DNA of 64,000 bases. Source: an uncultured Clostridia bacterium. Lineage in GTDB: Bacteria; Bacillota; Clostridia; TANB77; CAG-508. How positions within the stretch are numbered: position 1 is the first letter of the stretch; every line of letters starts with the position of its first letter. Where the stretch lies: contig CAKOVX010000003.1 of the NCBI GenBank assembly GCA_934122155.1, forward strand, positions 1 through 64,000. The letters are read 5' to 3'. Position numbers and translations under genes: made by a program. Shown here in pieces: positions 37,674 through 45,687 of the stretch. The notes below the pieces were generated by a model that was given only the letters and a program-made list of their open reading frames with translations, did no database searches and was not told the DNA's origin.

Positions 37674-38060
37674 ATGGATTTTATACAAAGTATTGATTGG
37701 ATGGGTTTATTAAAATGTTTTGTTGTTGGTGGAATTATTTGTATAATAGGTCAACTTTTAATTGATAAAACCAAATTGACTCCTGCTAGGATTTTAGTAA
37801 TATATGTTACAGCTGGTGCCATACTTGGTGGACTTGGAATTTATAAATATATAATAGAATTTGCTGGTGCTGGTGCAACTGTACCATTAACTGGATTTGG
37901 TGCAAACCTAGCTAAAGGCGCTATTCAAGAAGTTCAAAGTTCTGGATTGTTAGGTGCTTTTACTGGTGGAGTTAAGGCTTCTGCTGGTGGAATTGCAGCT
38001 GCAGTATTCTTTGGATATTTAGCTTCACTTATTGCTAAGCCTAAAATTAAGAAACAATAA
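37674..38060 (+). CDS. spoVAE: Stage V sporulation protein AE (SpoVAEb)
   Basis: 128-residue membrane protein with four hydrophobic segments. FAGAGATVPLTGFGANLAKG parallels the SpoVAC signature, as expected of these paralogues. ATG 37674 follows GGAGGTG by seven bases. spoVAA, AB and AF are not here: the AC-AD-AEb core is the minimal set widespread in clostridia. A strong terminator follows. Confidence 0.94.
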   Translation: MDFIQSIDWMGLLKCFVVGGIICIIGQLLIDKTKLTPARILVIYVTAGAILGGLGIYKYIIEFAGAGATVPLTGFGANLAKGAIQEVQSSGLLGAFTGGVKASAGGIAAAVFFGYLASLIAKPKIKKQ

Positions 38061-38065
38061 ACACA

Positions 38066-38103
38066 CAAAGCGTTGACAAAAAAATGTCAACGCTTGATTT
38101 TTT
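38066..38103 (+). terminator. Terminator of the dodecin-spoVA operon
   Basis: AAGCGTTGACA and TGTCAACGCTT form a perfect 11-bp stem with a 6-nt A loop, followed by a T-rich tract eight bases after the spoVAE stop. Confidence 0.85.
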
Positions 38104-38158
38104 AATTTATATTATATCAACCATCTAAAAAATTTAGGATAATCCTCTCCACTTCAAT

Positions 38159-39208
38159 TTAAAATTCAAAATCTAAATATGCATATTTACTGTCTTCATA
38201 GTTTTTTATGTCTTTTATCAATTCTTTCCCCATTTGAGAAATATCACTTATTCTCCTTGCTTGTCCATCCGCACATACTACTAGCGGATTTGTATATCTT
38301 TTTTTAGCCTTTATTGATATACAATATTTATCTTTAACTTCTGTATCGCTTCTTCCAACGTGTGTACTATTTGAAAAGATTTCAAAAGCATCTCTTATTT
38401 TTTTATTAGGACAATTTCTTATTTTATCAACTATTTCTTTTTCAGAATACAAGTATAAATCCTCTTCTGTAATATAGTTTTCTTTTGCCATTTTTCTCAA
38501 TATATCTGTCCAGAATTGCATAATCATGTTGTTTTCACTATTTCCACAAAACAAATGCCACATTATACTTGATCTTCTTAAATATTCTTCTGCTATATCT
38601 AGATTTTCAAATCCAATTTCATCTTCGCCTTGCTCATTTTTTAATATTTTTATATTGTTATATATTTTATCAATAGACTCTAAAGTAAAAGCATCTTGTG
38701 TTACTAGACCATCACTTAGTGTATACTCTAATCTATCTGCAGATAATTTTGGACTATCATTATCTGCAATTGGATATATGTGATAATCTATAACTTCTTC
38801 CAATTTTATATTATCTCTATTTAATAGTTTCATTATGTCTTTTGAATTTTTTATAATTGTTTCTGTAAGCTCTTCTGTTGATTCTTGTTTTTCATAATCT
38901 CCGTGTAAATAGTCTATAGCATGGCTAAAAGATGGTGTTGCTATATCATGATATAGCCCTGCTATTGCTTGTTTTTTATCCTTTGTAAAGTGCCAAACAA
39001 TTAGTGCAACTCCTAAGCTGTGCTCATATCTAGTATGAAAGAATTTATATGGAATCAATTTAGTGTGTTCACATGCTGATACCATACTTATTCCCTTTAA
39101 TCTTTGCATTTCAGGCACACTAGCGTATTCTATTAAAAAAGTTGGTATTTTCTTTGATAAGATTTGTAAATATTTTTCTATTTCTTCATTTTCTAATCCA
39201 AAATTCAT
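38159..39208 (-). CDS. HD-domain phosphohydrolase
   Basis: 349 aa. The HD metal site is built from TRYEHSLGVA (His about 62), YHDIATPSFSHAID (HD about 87-88) and KLSADRLEYTLSD (Asp about 157), as in dGTPase/SAMHD1-like and related nucleotide hydrolases. The substrate is unknown. It is a single gene downstream of the rplT terminator. Confidence 0.82.
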   Translation of the reverse strand: MNFGLENEEIEKYLQILSKKIPTFLIEYASVPEMQRLKGISMVSACEHTKLIPYKFFHTRYEHSLGVALIVWHFTKDKKQAIAGLYHDIATPSFSHAIDYLHGDYEKQESTEELTETIIKNSKDIMKLLNRDNIKLEEVIDYHIYPIADNDSPKLSADRLEYTLSDGLVTQDAFTLESIDKIYNNIKILKNEQGEDEIGFENLDIAEEYLRRSSIMWHLFCGNSENNMIMQFWTDILRKMAKENYITEEDLYLYSEKEIVDKIRNCPNKKIRDAFEIFSNSTHVGRSDTEVKDKYCISIKAKKRYTNPLVVCADGQARRISDISQMGKELIKDIKNYEDSKYAYLDFEF

Positions 39209-39229
39209 TTTTTTAACTCCTTAGAATAC

Positions 39230-39258
39230 AAAAAGTGGTGTCCTAAAAAGGACACCTT
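39230..39258 (-). terminator. Terminator of the infC-rpmI-rplT operon
   Basis: GGTGTCC and GGACACC pair across a 6-nt loop, followed on the minus strand by ACTTTTTG, a few bases after the rplT stop. Confidence 0.8.
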
Positions 39259-39264
39259 CCTTAT

Positions 39265-39621
39265 TTATTTGCTTGCTTTTTCAGCTACTTTTACTATTTC
39301 AGTAAATGCTTTTGGATCTGTTACTGCAAGTTCAGCTAACATTTTTCTGTTAACAACAACATTTGCTTTTTTTAGTCCTGCAACTAATTTGCTGTATGTT
39401 GTTCCGTTCATTCTAGCTGCTGCATTAATTCTTGCTATCCATAATTTTCTAAAATTACTTTTTCTATCTTTTCTTCCTACATAAGCATATTTTCCAGATT
39501 TCATAACAGCTTGTTTTGCCATTCTAAATCTATAATGCTTTGCACCATAATATCCTTTTGCTCTTTTTAATATTTTTTTATGTTTTTTACGAGTAATTAT
39601 TGCTGTTTTTACTCTTGCCAT
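39265..39621 (-). CDS. rplT: 50S ribosomal protein L20
   Basis: 118 aa, basic, with the L20 features [31 protein letters not shown] and [13 protein letters not shown] [11 protein letters not shown]20 binds 23S rRNA early in assembly and in many bacteria also represses the infC-rpmI-rplT operon. The attenuator seen upstream of infC fits that. 30 bp after rpmI. Confidence 0.97.
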   Translation of the reverse strand: MARVKTAIITRKKHKKILKRAKGYYGAKHYRFRMAKQAVMKSGKYAYVGRKDRKSNFRKLWIARINAAARMNGTTYSKLVAGLKKANVVVNRKMLAELAVTDPKAFTEIVKVAEKASK

Positions 39622-39651
39622 TTTAATTCACCTTCCTCTATTCTTCTATTT

Positions 39652-39855
39652 TTAGTTTCCATATGGTAGCATTTTTTTGATTCCTGCTTCACATGTTTTA
39701 TCTGCATAAGCATCTTGTACTTTTCCTCTAGATTTTGCTCTGCTTGTTTTTCTAGCTAAAATATGTCTTTTATTAGCCTTTGTTCTTTTAACTTTTCCAG
39801 TAGCTGTGTAAGAATATCTCTTTTTAGCTGCTTTGTTTGTTTTTAGTTTTGGCAT
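39652..39855 (-). CDS. rpmI: 50S ribosomal protein L35
   Basis: 67 aa. PKLKTNKAAKKRYSYTATGKV-type N terminus (split in pieces: KLKTNKAAKKR, TATGKVKR) and LARKTSRAKSR match L35. Middle gene of the conserved infC-rpmI-rplT operon, with GGAGGAAT before the ATG. Confidence 0.96.
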   Translation of the reverse strand: MPKLKTNKAAKKRYSYTATGKVKRTKANKRHILARKTSRAKSRGKVQDAYADKTCEAGIKKMLPYGN

Positions 39856-39894
39856 AATTTATTCCTCCTTTAAATTTAATGCTTTTTGTATATA

Positions 39895-40410
39895 TTACTT
39901 ATCAGCTTTTTTAGCCAATATAATAAACATGTTTTTACCTTCTAAAAGTGGCTTTTTCTCTGGAATAGAAATGTCTGATAAGTCATCTATAAATTTTTGA
40001 AGAACTTCTTCTCCTAATTTAATATAATTCATTTCTCTTCCTCTAAATTTTAATGTGATTTTTACTTTGTTGCCATCTTCCAAGAATTTTCTTGCATTTT
40101 TAGCTTTGAATTCAAAATCATGTGTATCAATGTTTGGTGTGATACGAATTTCTTTTACTTCAAAACTTTTTTGTTTTTTACGAGCTTCTTTTTCTCTTTT
40201 AGATTGTTCAAATTTGTATTTGCCATAATTCATAATTTTACAAACTGGCATTTCTGGGTTTGGCGAAACCATAACTAAGTCTAGTTTTTTTTCTGCTGCT
40301 ATATCTAAAGCTTCACTAAGACTTATTAGCCCTCTCTTTTCTCCATTTTCATCAATAAGTTGTACTTTACTTGCTCTAATTTGTTCATTGATTGGTAAAT
40401 CTTGTTTTAT
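39895..40410 (-). CDS. infC: Translation initiation factor IF-3, apparent AUA start
   Basis: IF-3 keeps 30S subunits free and checks start-codon pairing. The N domain LPINEQIRASKVQLIDENG and the C-domain RKKQKSFEVKEIRITPNID, KFRGREMNYIKLG are complete. The nearest upstream ATG (40470) lies in the attenuator hairpin and would add about 20 unrelated residues. A perfect GGAGGTG (40418-40424) lies at normal distance from ATA at 40408-40410, giving 171 aa. Non-AUG starts (AUU, AUA) are known for infC and allow IF-3 to repress itself, so ATA is the likely start. Confidence 0.9.
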   Translation of the reverse strand: MKQDLPINEQIRASKVQLIDENGEKRGLISLSEALDIAAEKKLDLVMVSPNPEMPVCKIMNYGKYKFEQSKREKEARKKQKSFEVKEIRITPNIDTHDFEFKAKNARKFLEDGNKVKITLKFRGREMNYIKLGEEVLQKFIDDLSDISIPEKKPLLEGKNMFIILAKKADK

Positions 40411-40553
40411 AGTAAAACACCTCCATAAAATTAAATCAAAAAAAAGATTGATTTCAAAATCAATCCACACACAAAAATACTTAATAAATTAAGTAAAATA
40501 TTTACCTTTTTGCCATTTGCTTAAGGTGAGCATGGATTGCTTCTTTAATTACA
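40411..40553 (-). ncRNA. infC leader (L20/IF-3 operon attenuator)
   Basis: The about 140-nt leader from the promoter to infC contains a terminator hairpin (GATTGATTT, 2-nt loop, AAATCAATC, at 40445-40464) followed by eight Ts at the minus strand side. Upstream CAATCCA (40533-40539) can pair with TGGATTG (40460-40466), which contains the 5' half of the terminator. That gives an alternative antiterminator. This is the arrangement of ribosomal-protein L20 leaders in Firmicutes. Ligand binding is inferred. Confidence 0.72.
40438..40464 (-). terminator. Attenuator terminator before infC
   Basis: Nine-bp perfect stem GATTGATTT/AAATCAATC with a run of T on the minus strand, located 28 bp before the infC start. 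It is placed to regulate rather than end an operon. Confidence 0.8.
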
Positions 40554-40559
40554 TTACTT

Positions 40560-40589
40560 AGTATACCATATATTTTATTTATTTGTCAA
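40560..40589 (-). promoter_or_regulatory. Promoter of infC-rpmI-rplT
   Basis: On the minus strand TTGACA (40584-40589), an 18-bp spacer and TATACT (40560-40565). Transcription would start near 40553. Confidence 0.75.
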
Positions 40590-40862
40590 CATTTTTTTGT
40601 TTATATAAGTAATTTTTATTGAGCCTTCTTTAACATCTTGCATAAAAATTTTTGAATATTTTTTTATTTTTTTCTAATAATAATAGTGATAATTTTGTAA
40701 AATTAAAACTTTGTTTAATATTTTACTTAAAAGTCAATGTTTTTATTTAGTACTTAATGTCATAGCCTTATTATATGTTAATATTTACTTTTAGGTATCT
40801 GTTAAGTTGTTAAATTAAATGCTATATATTACTTATGAATACAGATATGGAGGAGATTTATA
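40590..40862. other. AT-rich intergenic stretch without a recognisable gene
   Basis: About 270 bp between the infC promoter and the XRE regulator. Both strands are AT-rich with many stops. It ends in a GGAGG ribosome site for the regulator. I see a possible TATATT -10 near 40825 but no convincing -35, repeat or RNA gene. Confidence 0.5.
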
Positions 40863-41189
40863 ATGGCACTTGATTATAATATTATTGGTGAAAGATTAAA
40901 AAAAGCAAGAGTCGAAAAAAATATGACTCAGGAAAAGTTAGCTGAACAATTAGATGTGTCAATTGCATTTTTAAGTAGAATTGAAAGAGGTAGCTCTCAT
41001 ATTAACTTAAAAAGGTTAACTCAAATTTGTGAAATTTTAGGAGTTTCTGAAGGATTTATATTAAACGGTGTTTCTAGTAATGCTAATAATTATTTATCTT
41101 CTGAGTTTAATGAAATTTTAAATTCAGTATCTAGTGAAAAACAAAAATTAATATATAAAATAGCTAAAGTAATAAGTGAAGAAGAATAA
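40863..41189 (+). CDS. XRE-family helix-turn-helix regulator
   Basis: 108 aa. A Cro/C1-type DNA-binding domain covers residues 8-62 (LKKARVEKNMTQEKLAEQLD, LSRIERGSSHINL, ILGVSEGFILNG). The C-terminal 40 residues are helical and could mediate dimerisation. It has GGAGG at the start and its own terminator. No phage or toxin genes are adjacent, so it is a stand-alone regulator, with pflB as the next gene downstream. Whether it regulates pflB is unknown. Confidence 0.88.
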   Translation: MALDYNIIGERLKKARVEKNMTQEKLAEQLDVSIAFLSRIERGSSHINLKRLTQICEILGVSEGFILNGVSSNANNYLSSEFNEILNSVSSEKQKLIYKIAKVISEEE

Positions 41190-41212
41190 TTTTTATATAT
41201 TTGATTCATAAT

Positions 41213-41244
41213 ACAAGCAAGAGGTTTTGTCCTCTTGCTTTTTA
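41213..41244 (+). terminator. Terminator after the XRE gene
   Basis: AAGCAAGAGG and CCTCTTGCTT form a perfect 10-bp stem with loop TTTTGT and a T tract. Confidence 0.88.
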
Positions 41245-41295
41245 CGTATATAAATAATTGTATTTTGTTTTGATTAAATTTTATGTAAAAAAATG

Positions 41296-41324
41296 TTGAT
41301 AAAGATATTTTGTTATATTATAAT
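41296..41324 (+). promoter_or_regulatory. Putative pflB promoter
   Basis: TTGATA (41296-41301), 17-bp spacer, TATAAT (41319-41324), 36 bp before the pflB ATG. Confidence 0.7.
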
Positions 41325-41360
41325 ATAATGTGCAAAATTATTTTACAAGGAGGTATTTTT

Positions 41361-43604
41361 ATGGAATTTAAACAATGGGAAGGATTTAATAAACAAGGTG
41401 AATGGACTAAGGAAATAGATGTTAGAAGTTTTATTCAAGCAAATTACACCCCTTATGATGGTGATGATAGTTTCTTAGTTGGTGCAACAGAAAAAACTCA
41501 AAAGCTATGGGATAATGTTACAGATTTATATAAAAAAGAAAGAGAAAATGGAGATGTTTTAGATGTTGATGTTAAAACTCCATCTGGAATAAATGCTTAT
41601 GCTCCTGGCTATATAAATAAAGAACTAGAAGAAATTGTTGGTCTTCAAACAGATGCCCCATTAAAAAGAGCTATTATGCCAAATGGTGGTATTAGAATAG
41701 TGGAAAAATCTTGCGAAAGTTATGGTTATAAAGTTGATGAAAACATTGAATATATTTATCATAATTTAAGAAGAACTCACAATGACGGTGTTTTTGCTGT
41801 ATATACACCAGAAATAAGAGCTGCTAGAAGCTCACACTTAATTACAGGTCTTCCTGATGGATATGGTCGTGGAAGAATTATTGGTGATTACAGAAGAGTT
41901 GCTTTATATGGTGTTGATGTTTTAATTAAAGAAAAACAAGAAGAATTTTCTTTATTAGATTCTGATGAAATGACAGATGAGTTAATTCGTCAAAGAGAAG
42001 AAATGCACGACCAAATTGCTGCATTAAATGAATTAAAAGCAATGGCTACAAGTTATGGATATGATATTTCTGAACCTGCAACAACTGCAAAAGAAGCAAT
42101 TCAATGGCTATACTTTGGATATCTAGCTGCTGTTAAAGATCAAAATGGTGCTGCTATGAGTTTAGGTAGAACATCTACATTCTTAGATATATATATTGAA
42201 AGAGATATGAAAAATGGTACTTTAACAGAAGAGCAAGCTCAAGAATTAATTGATCAATTTGTTATAAAATTAAGACTAGTTCGTTTCTTAAGAACTCCTG
42301 AATACAACTCTTTATTTACAGGTGACCCTGTTTGGGTAACCGAGAGTATTGGTGGTATGGGTATTGATGGAAGAACATTAGTAACCAAAAACTCTTTTAG
42401 AATACTACACACATTAGTAAACTTAGGACCTGCTCCAGAACCAAACTTAACTGTATTGTGGTCTAAAAATTTACCAGAAGGATTTAAAAAGTTCTGTGCT
42501 GATATTTCTATTAAAACCTCATCTATTCAATATGAAAATGATGATTTAATGAGAGTTACTTTAGGTGATGATTATGGTATTGCATGCTGTGTATCTGCTA
42601 TGAAAATAGGTAAACAAATGCAATTCTTTGGTGCAAGAGCAAACTTAGCAAAGGCACTTCTATATGCTATAAATGGTGGTAGAGATGAAAAATCTGGTAA
42701 ACAAGTTACTCCTGAATTTGCTCCTATCACATCAGAATATTTAAGTTATGATGAAGTTATGAAAAAATTTGATAATATGATGGAATATTTAGCTAAAACA
42801 TATATTAAAGCTCTAAACATGATTCATTATATGCATGACAAATATTCTTATGAAGCATTAGAAATGGCTTTACATGATAAAGAAAGAGACATTTTAAGAA
42901 CAATGGCTTGTGGTATAGCTGGTTTATCAGTTGTTGCTGATTCTTTATCTGCTATAAAATATGCCAGAGTCAGAGTAATCAGAGATGAAACTGGACTAGC
43001 AGTTGATTATCAAATTGAAGGTGATTTTCCTAAATACGGAAATGATGATGACAGAGTTGATGAAATTGCAGTTAATATAGTAAAATCATTTATGAAAAAA
43101 TTAGAAAAACATCATACTTACAAAAATTCAAGAGCTACATTGTCAGTTTTAACTATTACTTCAAATGTGGTATATGGTAAAAACACTGGTAACACTCCTG
43201 ATGGAAGAAGAGATGGTGAACCATTTGGACCTGGTGCTAACCCACTACATGGTAGAGATGTAAATGGAGCTTTAGCTGTTATGAACTCAATAGCAAAACT
43301 TCCTTATGAATATTCTGAAGATGGTATTTCATATACCTTCTCTATCTCTCCTGCTACTCTTGGAAAAGATGAAGATTCAAAAATAAATAACTTAGTAAGT
43401 ATGTTAGACGGTTTCTTTATTCAAACAGGACATCATATAAACGTTAACGTATTTGATAGAGATTTATTACTTGATGCAATGGATCACCCTGAAAAATATC
43501 CACAATTAACAATTCGTGTTTCTGGATATGCTGTTAACTTTATAAAATTAACTAGAGAACAACAATTAGAAGTAATTCATAGAACAATACATGAAAAAAT
43601 TTAG
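41361..43604 (+). CDS. pflB: Formate C-acetyltransferase (pyruvate formate-lyase)
   Basis: Glycyl-radical enzyme that cleaves pyruvate with CoA to acetyl-CoA and formate, central to mixed-acid fermentation. ATG 41361 follows AAGGAGG. 747 aa. Catalytic adjacent cysteines are in [12 protein letters not shown], and the C-terminal glycyl-radical loop is RVSGYAVNF. The activase gene follows 153 bp later, separated by hairpin element 2. Strong start signals and highly regular codon use suggest high expression. Confidence 0.98.
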   Translation: MEFKQWEGFNKQGEWTKEIDVRSFIQANYTPYDGDDSFLVGATEKTQKLWDNVTDLYKKERENGDVLDVDVKTPSGINAYAPGYINKELEEIVGLQTDAPLKRAIMPNGGIRIVEKSCESYGYKVDENIEYIYHNLRRTHNDGVFAVYTPEIRAARSSHLITGLPDGYGRGRIIGDYRRVALYGVDVLIKEKQEEFSLLDSDEMTDELIRQREEMHDQIAALNELKAMATSYGYDISEPATTAKEAIQWLYFGYLAAVKDQNGAAMSLGRTSTFLDIYIERDMKNGTLTEEQAQELIDQFVIKLRLVRFLRTPEYNSLFTGDPVWVTESIGGMGIDGRTLVTKNSFRILHTLVNLGPAPEPNLTVLWSKNLPEGFKKFCADISIKTSSIQYENDDLMRVTLGDDYGIACCVSAMKIGKQMQFFGARANLAKALLYAINGGRDEKSGKQVTPEFAPITSEYLSYDEVMKKFDNMMEYLAKTYIKALNMIHYMHDKYSYEALEMALHDKERDILRTMACGIAGLSVVADSLSAIKYARVRVIRDETGLAVDYQIEGDFPKYGNDDDRVDEIAVNIVKSFMKKLEKHHTYKNSRATLSVLTITSNVVYGKNTGNTPDGRRDGEPFGPGANPLHGRDVNGALAVMNSIAKLPYEYSEDGISYTFSISPATLGKDEDSKINNLVSMLDGFFIQTGHHINVNVFDRDLLLDAMDHPEKYPQLTIRVSGYAVNFIKLTREQQLEVIHRTIHEKI

Positions 43605-43611
43605 TTCTCGT

Positions 43612-43730
43612 GCATAAAATATGTTTTCTTCTGTCTTGCTGTCGTCGTTCGTGGGCAAGCCTCCGAGCTAAACGCGGGTCTTGGCTCACTCCTTCAACTG
43701 CGCGACAGGTGCGAAAACATATTTTTATGC
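43612..43730. repeat. Long intergenic hairpin element 2 (between pflB and pflA)
   Basis: GCATAAAATATGTTTTC (43612-43628) and GAAAACATATTTTTATGC (43713-43730) are inverted copies differing by one base. The 84 bp between are strongly GC-rich compared with the window and carry shorter complementary pieces such as CTGTCG/CGACAG. The element starts seven bases after the pflB stop. It could lower transcription into pflA or protect the pflB message. Confidence 0.75.
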
Positions 43731-43757
43731 TACTAAATATAAATTTTAGGAGGAAAT

Positions 43758-44468
43758 ATGAAAGGTAGAATACACTCATTTGAATCTTTTGGAACAGTTG
43801 ACGGACCTGGTATAAGGTTTGTAATTTTCATGCAAGGATGTAATTTGCAGTGTAAATTCTGCCAAAACAGAGATACTTGGGATGTTTGTGGTGGTATGGA
43901 ATATACTGTTCCAGAATTATTAGCCAAAATTGAAAGATATAAAAGTTATTTTGTACCTTCTGGCGGAGGTGTTACAATTAGTGGTGGAGAACCATTAGTT
44001 CAACAAGATTTTTTAATAGAACTATTAACTGCTTTAAAGGCTGATGGTATTCATACTGCTATTGATACTGCTGGAAGCTTTGATATAACAGATAAAATAA
44101 AACAAATAATTGATTTAGCAGATTTATTTTTATTAGATATAAAATGTATAAATGATGATATTTGTAAATATCTAACTAGTGTTTCTAATAAAAAAGAATT
44201 GGCTTTTGCAGAATATTTAAGCAGTATAAATAAACCAATGTGGATTAGACAAGTATTAGTTCCTGGAATTACAGATAAAGAAGAAGATTTACTTAAATTA
44301 AAAGATTTTATACATAGTTTAAGTTCTGTTCAAAAAGTTGAAATTCTTCCTTATCATGATTTAGGTCGTTTCAAATGGGAAGAACTAGGATTAAAATATG
44401 AACTTGACGGTGTGCTTCCTGCTACTCCTGAAGATGTAGCAAGAGCTAAGAAAATCTTGGAATTATAA
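43758..44468 (+). CDS. pflA: Pyruvate formate-lyase activating enzyme
   Basis: Radical-SAM enzyme (236 aa) that installs the glycyl radical on PflB. The iron-sulfur motif is GCNLQCKFC near residue 27, preceded by SFGTVDGPGIRFV. GGGVTISGGEPL matches the SAM-binding strand. GGAGG is six bases before the ATG. Confidence 0.97.
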   Translation: MKGRIHSFESFGTVDGPGIRFVIFMQGCNLQCKFCQNRDTWDVCGGMEYTVPELLAKIERYKSYFVPSGGGVTISGGEPLVQQDFLIELLTALKADGIHTAIDTAGSFDITDKIKQIIDLADLFLLDIKCINDDICKYLTSVSNKKELAFAEYLSSINKPMWIRQVLVPGITDKEEDLLKLKDFIHSLSSVQKVEILPYHDLGRFKWEELGLKYELDGVLPATPEDVARAKKILEL

Positions 44469-44487
44469 TAAGAATACTTTAAAATTA

Positions 44488-44516
44488 TTGACATATACTA
44501 ACAAAAGTAGTATACT
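44488..44516 (+). promoter_or_regulatory. Strong promoter of the antisense-like small RNA
   Basis: Consensus TTGACA (44488-44493), exactly 17 bp, TATACT (44511-44516). Start of transcription expected near 44523. Confidence 0.82.
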
Positions 44517-44522
44517 ATTAAT

Positions 44523-44590
44523 AGCTTAAATAAAAACTGGTTATCTAAGCAACATAGATATGTGAGTGATGACACATATCTTTTTTTTTG
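44523..44590 (+). ncRNA. Small RNA, proposed antitoxin of a type I toxin-antitoxin locus
   Basis: About 68 nt, bounded by a consensus promoter and a textbook terminator (AGATATGTG/CACATATCT with nine Ts, 44556-44589). No ORF is present. Its 5' half (44530-44553) contains ATAAAAACTGGTTATCTAAG and CAACA, nearly the same as plus-strand 44715-44740. That plus-strand segment is the complement of the convergent peptide gene's spacer, ATG and first codons. The RNA can therefore pair with that translation start (12 bases with one G-U around the AUG, then CUAA/CAACA after a small gap). This trans-copied repeat with convergent transcripts is the layout of par/Fst loci. Confidence 0.7.
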
Positions 44591-44593
44591 TGC

Positions 44594-44623
44594 AAAAAAC
44601 AGAGCAGGTGATGAACTGCTCTG
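44594..44623 (-). terminator. Terminator of the small-peptide gene
   Basis: On the minus strand CAGAGCAG, loop TTCATCAC, CTGCTCTG, then TTTTTTG. It lies back to back with the terminator of the small RNA. Confidence 0.85.
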
Positions 44624-44632
44624 AACTGAAAA

Positions 44633-44728
44633 TCAGTTTTTATATGTGTTGTTTTTATATGTATTCAACTCTTCTTCCAATTTTTCAATCTTCTGAAGTA
44701 GAATCCATATAAGCATAAAACTGGTCAT
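44633..44728 (-). CDS. 31-residue hydrophobic peptide, proposed type I toxin
   Basis: ATG 44728 follows GGAGGTG at normal spacing and the frame runs 31 codons to TGA at 44633. The peptide begins MTSFMLIWILLQKIEKLEEE: a short hydrophobic N terminus followed by a charged helical tail, ending YKNNTYKN. Size, single hydrophobic stretch and polar tail resemble Fst/Ldr-type membrane toxins, but sequence identity is not evident. It has its own promoter, a small 5' hairpin (CAAAG/CTTTG) before the ribosome site and a terminator. It would be missed by gene callers because of length. Confidence 0.68.
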   Translation of the reverse strand: MTSFMLIWILLQKIEKLEEELNTYKNNTYKN

Positions 44729-44779
44729 TTCTAAACAACACCTCCTCTCTCAAAGATTTCCTTTGAAAAGGATGTGCAT

Positions 44780-44808
44780 ATTATATCAAAATTTCCAATA
44801 ATATACAA
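44780..44808 (-). promoter_or_regulatory. Promoter of the small-peptide gene
   Basis: On the minus strand TTGTAT (44803-44808), 17 bp, TATAAT (44780-44785), about 50 bp before the peptide start. Confidence 0.7.
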
Positions 44809-44830
44809 TATTTCTTCCAAATTTTGTATG

Positions 44831-45673
44831 TCATTCTTTTATTTTCTTTTTTAATCCAAATGTTATGAAATATATCAAACCTGATATTAGTACAATCATC
44901 GGACCTGTTGGTATGTTCCAATAATATGAAATAATTAATCCTGTTATTCCTGAAAATAATGAAAATATTACAGCAAATAAATGATATGTTCTCATATTTT
45001 TTGCCACATTTCTACTAGATGCTGCTGGTAATATGAGTAGTGAATTTATTAATAAAATACCAATAAATCTAATTGAAATCATTACAATTATAGCTATTAA
45101 CACTGCAAATACATTATCAATTGTTTTTGTATTTACTCCCCTGCTTCTTGCTAATGTTGTATTTATACTTGTTACATTTAATTTGTTAAATGTAAAGTAC
45201 CAAAATGCAATTACAGCAATAAATGCTAAAAATAAGTATAATATTTCTGTATTACTAATGCTTAATATATCTCCAACTAAATAACTTGAATATTTATTAA
45301 AGTTTCCACTTTGTGCTAGCATTGCAAGTCCTAATGCTATTGCTATTGATGAAAATACACTTATTATTGTATCTGCACCATAGTTTGTTTTGTTCTTCAC
45401 ATAGTTTAATAACAATGCAAATATTACAGCAAATAATATCATTGATATATTCATATTTGATATTCCTAAGACCATTCCTAGTGCTATTCCTGTTAATGCT
45501 GAATGTCCTAGAGCATCTGAGAAAAATGCCATTTTGTTGTTTACTATCATAGTACCCAAAATAGCAAATACTGGTGTTACTAAAATAATTGCAATTAGTG
45601 CATTTTTCATAAATGCATAATCTATAAATTCAAATGGTATTAGTGCTTCTAATATACTATATATTACTCCCAT
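44831..45673 (-). CDS. znuB: Zinc/manganese ABC transporter permease
   Basis: 280-residue ABC-3 family permease with eight or nine hydrophobic segments. FFSDALGHSALTGIALG and the LLINSLLILPAASSR segment are typical of ZnuB/MntB. It forms the membrane channel with the ATPase 14 bp upstream. The metal cannot be fixed from sequence. ZnuA-like histidines favour zinc. Confidence 0.9.
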   Translation of the reverse strand: MGVIYSILEALIPFEFIDYAFMKNALIAIILVTPVFAILGTMIVNNKMAFFSDALGHSALTGIALGMVLGISNMNISMILFAVIFALLLNYVKNKTNYGADTIISVFSSIAIALGLAMLAQSGNFNKYSSYLVGDILSISNTEILYLFLAFIAVIAFWYFTFNKLNVTSINTTLARSRGVNTKTIDNVFAVLIAIIVMISIRFIGILLINSLLILPAASSRNVAKNMRTYHLFAVIFSLFSGITGLIISYYWNIPTGPMIVLISGLIYFITFGLKKKIKE

Positions 45674-45687
45674 TATATATTCTCCTC

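Noticed and set aside
40863..41189. XRE gene as antitoxin of a type II toxin-antitoxin pair
   Set aside because: It has its own terminator and no partner toxin gene next to it.
43552..43927. Minus-strand open frames across element 2 and pflA start
   Set aside because: They are antisense to pflB/pflA. The GC-rich hairpin simply lacks stops.
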